Source: an uncultured Mediterranea sp. (GTDB lineage: Bacteria > Bacteroidota > Bacteroidia > Bacteroidales > Bacteroidaceae). Taken from it: a stretch of 10,085 bases of DNA. Shown one piece after another: positions 1 through 6,144 of the stretch. The stretch's first letter is position 1. Every line of letters begins with the position of its first letter. The position numbers and the translations under genes were made by a program. The DNA is taken from positions 1 to 10,085 of the forward strand of contig CAMGAL010000052.1 in NCBI GenBank assembly GCA_946007445.1, read 5' to 3'. Below the pieces are notes generated by a model that was not told where the DNA came from, did no database searches, and saw nothing but the letters and a program-made list of their open reading frames with translations.

Positions 1-1
1 T

Positions 2-898
2 ATTTTGCTCTACATGGCCGGCATCGCAGCCATGGGTGAGGGCTCGTCGATGTGGATCAACGCCGGTGAGATGAAGAACAATGGTCTGGAACTCAACGTC
101 GGCTACCGCGGCGAGGTCAGCGACTTCAGCTACGACATCACTGCCAACATCGGTACCTACCGGAACGAGATTACCAAACTGCCTGAGACGGTAGCAGCCA
201 ATGGAGACTTTGGCGGCAATGGAGTGAAGAGCGTGATAGGTCACCCCATGGGCGCACAGGTAGGTTATATCTTCGACGGCATCTTCCAAAGTCAGGAGGA
301 AGTGGACAATCATGCCACCCAGCAGGGTGCCGGTGTGGGCCGTATGCGCTTCAAGGACCTGAACAAGGATGGAAAGATTACGGAAGCTGACCAGGATTGG
401 ATTTATTCTCCCGTTCCTGACTTCTCATACGGCATCAACCTCTATCTGCAATACAAGAACTGGGACCTCACCATGTTCTGGCAGGGAGTACAGGGAGTGG
501 ATGTCATCTCTGACCTGAAGAAGGAGACTGACCTCTGGGCCGGCGTCAATGTGGCCAACCTCAACAAAGGCAAGCGTCTGCTCAATGCCTGGTCGCCCAG
601 CAACCCCAACTCCACCATTCCTGCACTCTCCACCTACAATAACAACAACGAGACCCGTGTGTCGAGCTACTATGTGGAAAATGGTTCGTTCCTGAAACTC
701 CGTACCATCCAGTTGGGCTACAACACCTCCAAGGCTTTTGCCCAAAAACTCTTCATGGAGCGGCTGCGTCTCTATGTATCGGCCCAGAACCTCCTCACCA
801 TCAAGAGCAATAATTTCTCAGGTGTGGATCACGATAATCCCAAAATCATAAAAACTAAAACGGTCAATGTAACATTAGGTCTCAACGTAACATTCTAA
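2..898 (+). CDS. SusC-like TonB-dependent outer-membrane transporter, C-terminal part
   Basis: This is the last 298 residues of a SusC-family TonB-dependent transporter, which imports oligosaccharides across the outer membrane using energy from TonB-ExbBD. The start lies outside the window; full-length members are about 1000 residues. The fragment shows alternating aromatic/hydrophobic beta-strand patterns of the barrel, the family motif NAGEMKNNGLEL near its start, and a calcium-loop-like stretch DLNKDGKITEAD (about residues 118-129), common in SusC proteins. It ends in LGLNVTF, with the terminal Phe expected for Bam-dependent barrel insertion. The SusD-like gene begins 15 nt downstream, the standard susC-susD order. 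The adjacent DUF4960 and GH32 genes suggest fructan (levan or inulin) oligosaccharides as substrate; that part is inference from context, since specificity cannot be read from this fragment. Confidence 0.95.
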   Translation: MLLYMAGIAAMGEGSSMWINAGEMKNNGLELNVGYRGEVSDFSYDITANIGTYRNEITKLPETVAANGDFGGNGVKSVIGHPMGAQVGYIFDGIFQSQEEVDNHATQQGAGVGRMRFKDLNKDGKITEADQDWIYSPVPDFSYGINLYLQYKNWDLTMFWQGVQGVDVISDLKKETDLWAGVNVANLNKGKRLLNAWSPSNPNSTIPALSTYNNNNETRVSSYYVENGSFLKLRTIQLGYNTSKAFAQKLFMERLRLYVSAQNLLTIKSNNFSGVDHDNPKIIKTKTVNVTLGLNVTF

Positions 899-913
899 TC
901 AAATCACAACGGT

Positions 914-2647
914 ATGAAAAAGATATTCAACTACATAATGGCTGCCTCGTTCGGTATGATGGCAGCAGGTTGCTCCGACTTTCTGGAGGAACAAGTGCCG
1001 CAGGGCACTTTGGACGAAAACCAGGTGAAGAATCCAGCGCTGGTAGAGAACACAGTCATTTCGGCATACTCCAGCTTCACCCAAGCTGAGGACATCAACG
1101 GATCCTTCTCGATGTGGAACTACGATGTCCGTTCGGACGATGCCTACAAGGGAGGCAGCTCGGTGAACGACGGCGATGTATTCCATCAGTTAGAGGTGCA
1201 AAAAGGTGTGCTGACCACCAACTGGAACATCAGTGACATGTGGAACCGCCTCTACATCACCATTTCGCGCATTAACTCTGCCATCAGTGTGTTGGAAATG
1301 TGCGACGACTCCTACACACTCAAGGAGCAGCGTATGGCAGAGATGAAGTTCCTGCGCGCCTACAGCCACTTCCTGCTGAAACGCCTCTACAAGAACATCC
1401 CCTTCATCCTGAACGCCAATCTCACCTACGAGGAGTATGGCCAGCTGTCGAATACGGAGTACAGCAACGATGAGGGATGGGCGGCTATTGCCCACGAATT
1501 GGAGGAGGCCTACGAGGTACTGCCGGTCAAGCAGGCGGAGAAAGGCCGCCCCACGACGGCAGCCTGTGCCGCTTGCCTGACCCAGGTCGAGCTCGACCCG
1601 GCCGGCCGGCCGGACAATGCCCAGAGCAATCAGGTGACCAGTGTCAACGAGGAGGATTTGAACAAGGTGATTCAATACTCCGATCCCGCCATCTATGCTG
1701 CCGGTGGTTATGCTCTGGAGGCAGACATCCACAACAATTTCCGCCCGGAAGAGCAGTACGAGAATGGCTGCGAATCCATCTGGGCCATCCAGTACTCGCG
1801 CAACGACGGTTCTACCTATGGCAACCTCAACTGGTCCAACGGTTTGATATGTCCCAACATTGCTGAGGTGACGGACGGTGGATGCGACTTCTACAAGCCC
1901 TCGCAGAACCTGGTCAACGCCTTCCGTACAGACAATAGTGGTCTGCCGCTGCTGAATACCTTCAATCAGAAGGATTACAACCTGCAGACCGACAATGCGG
2001 ATCCGCGTCTCTTCCTGACCGTAGGAATCACCGGCCTTCCGTATATGTTCAACTCCGCCTTCATCATGGACCGCACCTCTAACTGGAGCCGTTCAGGTGG
2101 TCTCTACGGCTACTACGTCACGTTGAAACAGAATGTCGATCCCGCACTTATCGACCAATACCTCATCAAAGGCTCATTCTGGGCCACCAGTATGAATCGC
2201 ATCGTGTTCCGCTATGCCGACGTGCTGTTGGAACGTGCCGAGGCATACGCACAGTTGGGCAAGAGCGGTGAAGCCATTGCACTGGTCAACCAGATTCGCT
2301 CACGTGCTGCAAATAGTACTCAGATGATTAGCCACTATCCAGCTAAGTATGGTGTAAAATTCTACTGCAAGAGCTACATGGGCACTTACGACAAGGCACA
2401 GACCCTGCAGATAGTAAAGATGGAGCGTCGTCTGGAGCTCGCTATGGAGTCGGAGCGCTTCTTTGATCTGGTGCGCTGGGGCGAGGCAGCCGAAACGCTC
2501 AACAACTACTATGCGGTGGAGCAGAACAAGTGTACAGTGTATGGCGAGGCCCACTTCACAGCCGATATGGGAGAGTATCTGCCTATCCCCTTCGCACAAG
2601 TGGCCGCATCCAACGGCAATTATACTCAGAATATTGGTAACTGGTAA
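914..2647 (+). CDS. SusD-like starch/fructan-binding outer-membrane lipoprotein
   Basis: A 577-residue SusD/RagB-family lipoprotein that would cap the SusC-like barrel and help capture fructan oligosaccharides. It has a signal peptide with lipobox MAAGC (Cys20), followed by SDFLEE, a typical SusD N-terminus with acidic residues consistent with surface export. Family hallmarks are the helix FLRAYSHFLLKRLY (about 147-159), the TPR segment FRYADVLLERAEAY (432-445), ERRLELAMESERFFDLVRWG (504-523) and the closing YLPIPFAQV segment. The length is normal for the family. The start at 914 gives a complete signal peptide. Residues 215-233, encoded at about 1556-1612, are odd: the helix after GRPT normally carries Lys/Arg and Tyr (roughly GRxTKxAAxAxLAKxxLY) but here has Thr, Cys, Gln, Glu, Asp, Pro and Gly. 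The frame stays open and the length appears unchanged, so this is substitution and not an obvious frameshift. The next gene is 15 nt downstream. Confidence 0.95.
   Translation: MKKIFNYIMAASFGMMAAGCSDFLEEQVPQGTLDENQVKNPALVENTVISAYSSFTQAEDINGSFSMWNYDVRSDDAYKGGSSVNDGDVFHQLEVQKGVLTTNWNISDMWNRLYITISRINSAISVLEMCDDSYTLKEQRMAEMKFLRAYSHFLLKRLYKNIPFILNANLTYEEYGQLSNTEYSNDEGWAAIAHELEEAYEVLPVKQAEKGRPTTAACAACLTQVELDPAGRPDNAQSNQVTSVNEEDLNKVIQYSDPAIYAAGGYALEADIHNNFRPEEQYENGCESIWAIQYSRNDGSTYGNLNWSNGLICPNIAEVTDGGCDFYKPSQNLVNAFRTDNSGLPLLNTFNQKDYNLQTDNADPRLFLTVGITGLPYMFNSAFIMDRTSNWSRSGGLYGYYVTLKQNVDPALIDQYLIKGSFWATSMNRIVFRYADVLLERAEAYAQLGKSGEAIALVNQIRSRAANSTQMISHYPAKYGVKFYCKSYMGTYDKAQTLQIVKMERRLELAMESERFFDLVRWGEAAETLNNYYAVEQNKCTVYGEAHFTADMGEYLPIPFAQVAASNGNYTQNIGNW
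1586..1613. repeat. Two abutting perfect palindromes inside the susD-like gene
   Basis: Bases 1586-1597 read GTCGAGCTCGAC, a perfect 12-bp palindrome. They are followed immediately by 1598-1613, four tandem copies of CCGG, a perfect 16-bp palindrome. By my count 1551-1613 is about 78% G+C, well above the surrounding gene. The stretch encodes about residues 225-234 of the SusD-like protein, in a helix that otherwise has conserved Lys/Tyr positions. What it does is unknown: it could be a real local mutation cluster, a gene-conversion patch or a sequence error. Confidence 0.85.
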
Positions 2648-2662
2648 ACATACTAAGAAAAC

Positions 2663-4066
2663 ATGAAAACATTAAGCTACAACCTAACAGTTCTTCTCGT
2701 TATCCTGCTGATGACCTGCCTCGGAGCATGTACCTCCGACAACGTCAGCGACCTGCAACTCTCGGGTAACTGCACCATTGAGGTGCTCTCTCTCGACAAT
2801 TTTGAGGGTAAGGTGAACATGGCCAATCGCACCGTCACTGTCAACCTGCCTGAGACCTACAATACCTCGTCAATGATTGTCACCGACCTGCGCCTCTCTG
2901 AGGGGGCCGAGGCCAACCTTCAGAAAGGACAAACGGTCAATATGGAGGGCGTTCAGAATATCCACGTGACCCATGGCGACCTCTTCCTCGACTGGCAGCT
3001 GGTAGCTAAGCGCGATGAGGCCAAAATCTATAGCTTCGTGGTGAATGAGATTTACAACGGCATTATCGACCAGGAGAATAAGAGCATCACGGTCTATGTG
3101 CCGGGCGATGCAGACATTACAGCCTTAGTGCCTCTAGTGGAGGTGAGCGAAGGGGCCTTCTGCCAGCCCGTAAGCGGTGTGGCTCAGGATTTCAGCCATC
3201 CGGTGGTCTACACCGTCACCAATGGTACGGCACAGACGCAATACACCGTGACTGTGATTGCTGTATCCAAACCCAAAGCACTCTTCGTAGGCAATGAATC
3301 GTCCATGAGCGATCTTGATCCCGAAGCCAAAGAAGCCTGCTTATGGATGCTGGCCAACATAGAGCAGTCGCTTTATGCCTCCTTTGCTGACATAGAGGCC
3401 AACTCGATGGATCTTTCCGACTGTAAGCGCATTTGGTGGCACTACCACTACGATGGTGGCGTGGATGCTCCCGACCAGGTTGTAGCCAAGGCTCCCTATG
3501 CGCTGAGTGCCAAGAACCAACTGCGCTCTTTCTATGAGAATGGCGGTGCCTTCTTCCTGACCCGCTATGCCACGAACCTCCCCTCTTTCATCGGGACCAC
3601 CGGTGACGATGAGTGGACCACTCCCAACAACTGCTGGGGACAGAATGAAGATGGAGCTGAACTGTGCGGTGGCCCGTGGGACTTCAAGATGTATAGCGGC
3701 CAGTCGGGTCATCCGCTCTGGCAAGGTCTAGTGACAGGCGACGATCCCCATGCCGTCTACACAACCGATGCCGGTTACCACATCACCAACTCTACCGCCC
3801 AATACCACATCGGTAGCGACTGGGGCGACTACAAAGACCATGCCGCCTGGGAGGCCCGTACTGGAGGTACGATTCTCGGAGTAGGAGGCGACGGTGCCAT
3901 CGTGGCTTGGGAATATCCTGCCCATGAGGGCAAGGGAGGCATCGTCTGCATCGGTTCGGGATGCTACGACTGGTACTCCTACACCTTCGAGGATGGCTAT
4001 GTGGAGAAGTTCCACAAGAACATTGCCATCATCACCCGCAATGCCATCAATTACCTCACGAAATAA
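2663..4066 (+). CDS. Surface glycan-binding lipoprotein, DUF5018-like repeats plus DUF4960-type domain
   Basis: A 467-residue lipoprotein, probably the surface glycan-binding protein of this fructan locus. The signal peptide ends in lipobox LGAC (Cys23), followed by TSDN. Residues about 35-115 and 118-200 look like two copies of an Ig-like beta module: each holds a hydrophobic strand, a V/I-T-V-x-(L/V)-P strand (TVTVNLPE at 57-64, SITVYVPG at 141-148), an L-x-L/V-S-E-G-A turn (77-82, 160-165), and a final strand. This matches the DUF5018 pattern. From about 204 a mixed alpha/beta C-terminal domain begins (KALFVGNESS), rich in Trp/His/Tyr (IWWHYHYDGG at 257-266, CYDWYSY at 434-440) and reminiscent of DUF4960, a family I know from the position between susD and GH32 in Bacteroides fructan loci. 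No enzyme active site is recognisable. Direct fructan binding is inferred from position and aromatic content. Confidence 0.85.
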   Translation: MKTLSYNLTVLLVILLMTCLGACTSDNVSDLQLSGNCTIEVLSLDNFEGKVNMANRTVTVNLPETYNTSSMIVTDLRLSEGAEANLQKGQTVNMEGVQNIHVTHGDLFLDWQLVAKRDEAKIYSFVVNEIYNGIIDQENKSITVYVPGDADITALVPLVEVSEGAFCQPVSGVAQDFSHPVVYTVTNGTAQTQYTVTVIAVSKPKALFVGNESSMSDLDPEAKEACLWMLANIEQSLYASFADIEANSMDLSDCKRIWWHYHYDGGVDAPDQVVAKAPYALSAKNQLRSFYENGGAFFLTRYATNLPSFIGTTGDDEWTTPNNCWGQNEDGAELCGGPWDFKMYSGQSGHPLWQGLVTGDDPHAVYTTDAGYHITNSTAQYHIGSDWGDYKDHAAWEARTGGTILGVGGDGAIVAWEYPAHEGKGGIVCIGSGCYDWYSYTFEDGYVEKFHKNIAIITRNAINYLTK

Positions 4067-4090
4067 AGTTATAATAAAACAAAGCCATTC

Positions 4091-5656
4091 ATGAAAACAA
4101 TGATTATATCAACACTCTTGCTGTCTGCTCTCTCTTTGACAGCTTGCAGCGACGACCACTTTACAGGTGATCCCGACAAGAACTGGTCGGCTACCACTGA
4201 ATCTTTCACTTCGACCGAGGAGGCTGGCTATAGCACATACTGGAAGCCTGCTGTCGGACGCGTGGGCGACCCCATGCCCTTCTACGACGCCCAAGCCGGT
4301 GAGTTCAAGGTGCTTTATTTGCAGGAGTTTGACAACAACGACAGGTGGTGCTTCCATCCCATCTATGGAGTGTCTACCTCGGATGGTGCCCACTATCAGG
4401 GCATGGGTGAGGTGCTTCCCACCGGCAAGAGCCAGCATGAGCTGGATGCAGCTCTTGGAACCGGTTGCGCCGTCTACAACGAGAAGGATGGTCTCTATTA
4501 CATCTACTACACGGGGCATACCACCCGTGAAGTGGTGATGCGTGCCACTTCGCCCGACTTCCAGAACTGGACGAAGGACAAGGCGTGGATGATCAATGGT
4601 GCTGACTATGGATATTCGGAGGTCGACTTCCGCGACCCGCAGGTCTTTCAAGATGAGAGCGGACTCTGGCACATGATTGTCGCCAGCAATTTGAAATTTG
4701 CCGAGTTCACCTCTACCGACCTTCGCGAATGGACGCATGCCGGTCAGTTCTCCTGCATGATTTGGGACCGTATGTTAGAGTGTCCCGATATCTTCAAAAT
4801 GGGCGACTGGTGGTACATGATTTACAGCGAGGCCTACCGCAGCGACTGGAGCCGCAAGGTGAAGTATATGATGGCCTCTTCGCTCGACGAACTGAAGAAG
4901 TGCTTCAATGAGGGTCCGCGCTGGCCGGCTGACGACAAAGAGGGTGTGCTCGACACGCGTGCCTTTTATGCCGGCAAGAGTGCCTCTAACGGCACAGACC
5001 GTTTCATCTGGGGATGGGCACCGTTCCGAACCGGTTCCACTATCCATGACAAGAACGTTGCCGTAGGTGCTGAGGGGGAACCCAACTGGTCGGGAGCACT
5101 GGTCTGCCACAAGCTGGTGCAACATGCCGATGGAACGCTGAGTGTAGGCGAGGTACCTGCTATGGCAGCCAAGTATAACCAGCCGATAGAGGTCAAAGTG
5201 ATGGCTTCAGAAAACTATGCTTCGGGTGCCATTCAAGGCAACGGGTATGTGCTCTACAACCGATTGGGCAATCACAACCACATCTCCTTCACGCTGACTA
5301 CGGCCGACGAGGGTGACAAGTGGGGAGTATCATTTGTCAGAGGTACCGATGCTACGAAATACTATTCGATGGTTGTCAATCCCGAGTGGGCCAATGGTCG
5401 CCGCAAGGTGAACTTCGAGCAGGAGGGCACAGAGGGCAAAGGTTTCATTGTCGGTGCTGACGGATATATCTTCCCCCGACCTGCCGACAATGTATATAAG
5501 GTGGATATCTACACCGACAACTCGGTCGTGGTGATGTATATCAACGGTGACTACGGCACCACGCAACGCATCTACGGTTTGCCCAAGAACTGCTGGTCGA
5601 TTAATAGCTATGGAGGCCACGTGACAATCAGCGATGTTAGTGTAACCCAATACTAA
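4091..5656 (+). CDS. GH32 fructan hydrolase lipoprotein (levanase/inulinase-like)
   Basis: A 521-residue glycoside hydrolase family 32 enzyme, expected to cleave beta-fructofuranosidic bonds in levan or inulin at the cell surface. The signal peptide has lipobox LTAC (Cys19) followed by SDD, consistent with outer-membrane anchoring and surface export. The five-bladed propeller shows the three GH32 catalytic motifs: nucleophile Asp60 in RVGDPMPFYD, transition-state stabiliser Asp182 in FRDP, and acid/base Glu230 in LECPD. DTRAFYAGKS (288-297) and IWGWAP (306-311) fit later blades. From about 365 a beta-sandwich follows, ending with DNSVVVMYINGDYG (476-489), the usual C-terminal GH32 module. The nucleophile motif differs from the classical WMNDPNG form, which places the enzyme in a divergent branch. 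The sequence does not settle levan versus inulin, endo versus exo, or hydrolase versus fructotransferase. It is the last gene of the operon, 24 nt after the binding protein. Confidence 0.93.
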   Translation: MKTMIISTLLLSALSLTACSDDHFTGDPDKNWSATTESFTSTEEAGYSTYWKPAVGRVGDPMPFYDAQAGEFKVLYLQEFDNNDRWCFHPIYGVSTSDGAHYQGMGEVLPTGKSQHELDAALGTGCAVYNEKDGLYYIYYTGHTTREVVMRATSPDFQNWTKDKAWMINGADYGYSEVDFRDPQVFQDESGLWHMIVASNLKFAEFTSTDLREWTHAGQFSCMIWDRMLECPDIFKMGDWWYMIYSEAYRSDWSRKVKYMMASSLDELKKCFNEGPRWPADDKEGVLDTRAFYAGKSASNGTDRFIWGWAPFRTGSTIHDKNVAVGAEGEPNWSGALVCHKLVQHADGTLSVGEVPAMAAKYNQPIEVKVMASENYASGAIQGNGYVLYNRLGNHNHISFTLTTADEGDKWGVSFVRGTDATKYYSMVVNPEWANGRRKVNFEQEGTEGKGFIVGADGYIFPRPADNVYKVDIYTDNSVVVMYINGDYGTTQRIYGLPKNCWSINSYGGHVTISDVSVTQY

Positions 5657-5671
5657 TCCACATAACAGAGT

Positions 5672-5693
5672 AGAGCCATTGAACAATGGCTCT
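5672..5693 (+). terminator. Hairpin at the end of the PUL operon
   Basis: AGAGCCATTG (5672-5681) pairs perfectly with CAATGGCTCT (5684-5693), leaving a 2-nt gap, so the real loop is probably GAAC. It begins 15 nt after the GH32 stop codon. No T-run follows on the + strand, so it may work with Rho or simply protect the mRNA 3' end. The gene-free stretch 5657-5809 holds only this hairpin and the minus-strand terminator. Confidence 0.5.
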
Positions 5694-5752
5694 CACGCTG
5701 GCAGGGTGGCTGTGGGCTTGCGCCTGATGGGCAATGCTCATGCCCGGCATAC

Positions 5753-5790
5753 AAAAAGGAGAGTGCATCTGTATATAGATGCACTCTCCT
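5753..5790 (-). terminator. Strong intrinsic terminator facing the minus strand
   Basis: A perfect 14-bp inverted repeat, AGGAGAGTGCATCT (5757-5770) and AGATGCACTCTCCT (5777-5790), has a 6-nt loop. On the minus strand the stem is followed directly by a T-run (complement of the A-run at 5753-5757), which is the layout of a Rho-independent terminator. It lies 20 nt past the stop of the small gene at 5810 and probably ends the minus-strand transcription unit. Read on the + strand it lacks a T-run but could still act as a backstop for the PUL transcript. Confidence 0.85.
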
Positions 5791-5809
5791 ACTCGATTTA
5801 TAGCTTGGC

Positions 5810-6016
5810 TTAGATAGCCATATAGCTGATACCTTGTTTGTCCCGATGCTGGGAAATCTTGTTTTCCTGCAACAGTTCCATGAGCGCCAAGCAGAGTTCT
5901 GTAGAACCTAAATTGACCAACTTCTGCAACTCATCGTAGGTATAGCTGCACATAGTTTTCATCTTGCTGTATAGCAGCAGGCTGTTTTTACGGATGTAGG
6001 GTTTGTCGATAATCAT
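5810..6016 (-). CDS. Small putative winged-helix protein, 68 residues
   Basis: A 68-residue protein, cytosolic by appearance, with no signal peptide. Residues about 25-66 fit a winged-helix fold: a helix YDELQKLVN, a turn LGSTE, a second helix LCLALMELLQENKI like the recognition helix of small wHTH proteins, then a basic wing QHRDKQGISYMAI. This supports DNA binding, but no named family is recognised and no target is known. I chose the ATG at 6016. The frame stays open upstream to a TTG at 6064, but that would put the start inside the candidate promoter at 6043-6050. No clear Shine-Dalgarno sequence is visible, as is usual in this phylum. It lies 128 nt downstream of aspS on the same strand, with no clear terminator between them, so read-through from aspS is possible in addition to its own promoter. 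The strong terminator at 5753-5790 follows. Confidence 0.65.
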   Translation of the reverse strand: MIIDKPYIRKNSLLLYSKMKTMCSYTYDELQKLVNLGSTELCLALMELLQENKISQHRDKQGISYMAI

Positions 6017-6042
6017 AGTTATGAAGTTTTGGTTGTCCACTC

Positions 6043-6050
6043 CAAAGATA
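6043..6050 (-). promoter_or_regulatory. Candidate -7 element (TATCTTTG) for the small winged-helix gene
   Basis: Read on the minus strand this is TATCTTTG, an exact match to the Bacteroidota -7 consensus TAnnTTTG. It lies 26 nt upstream of the ATG at 6016, which would give a short leader. No TTTG -33 box stands at the usual 19-21 nt spacing; instead the region holds a pair of 9-nt direct repeats. Confidence 0.4.
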
Positions 6051-6057
6051 ACAATTA

Positions 6058-6083
6058 TCGGCAAATATCGTTCGTCGGCAAAT
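6058..6083 (-). repeat. Pair of 9-nt direct repeats upstream of the small gene
   Basis: On the minus strand ATTTGCCGA occurs at 6083-6075 and again at 6066-6058, with a 17-nt period. The pair sits around the -33 position of the candidate promoter at 6043-6050. This layout would suit a regulator-binding site, perhaps for autoregulation by the small wHTH protein; the function is inferred. Confidence 0.4.
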
Positions 6084-6144
6084 GTTAATCCTCCCTAAGT
6101 TTTATATAAATGAACCTAGAAGGACAATATCTGTGACAAATGGG

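Noticed and set aside
356..391. Dockerin-like calcium loop in the SusC fragment as evidence of a cellulosome component
   Set aside because: DxNxDG loops of this kind are common within SusC-type barrels, and there is no duplicated dockerin module.
1586..1613. Restriction-site-like sequence (SacI, FseI) suggesting an engineered linker
   Set aside because: GAGCTC and GGCCGGCC are present, but nothing else in the window looks like vector or construct sequence and the reading frame continues. The patch is reported as an anomaly without claiming engineering.
1190..1732. 180-residue minus-strand open frame across the susD-like gene
   Set aside because: It is low in recognisable motifs and lies wholly antisense to a clear family member; it is a shadow frame.
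1477..1866. Overlapping + strand open frame inside the susD-like gene, which might suggest a frameshift near the GC-rich patch
   Set aside because: Its translation shows no SusD-like residues around the anomalous helix, while the main frame stays open and resumes normal SusD sequence on both sides. Substitution explains the patch better than compensating frameshifts.
5729..5745. Small GGGCA/TGCCC hairpin between the two terminators
   Set aside because: The stem is only 5 bp, there is no T-run, and it is easily explained by chance.
6017..6064. TTG start at 6064 for the small winged-helix gene
   Set aside because: TTG is a weak start, and the added segment overlaps the candidate -7 element and one of the direct repeats. 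The ATG at 6016 is preferred.
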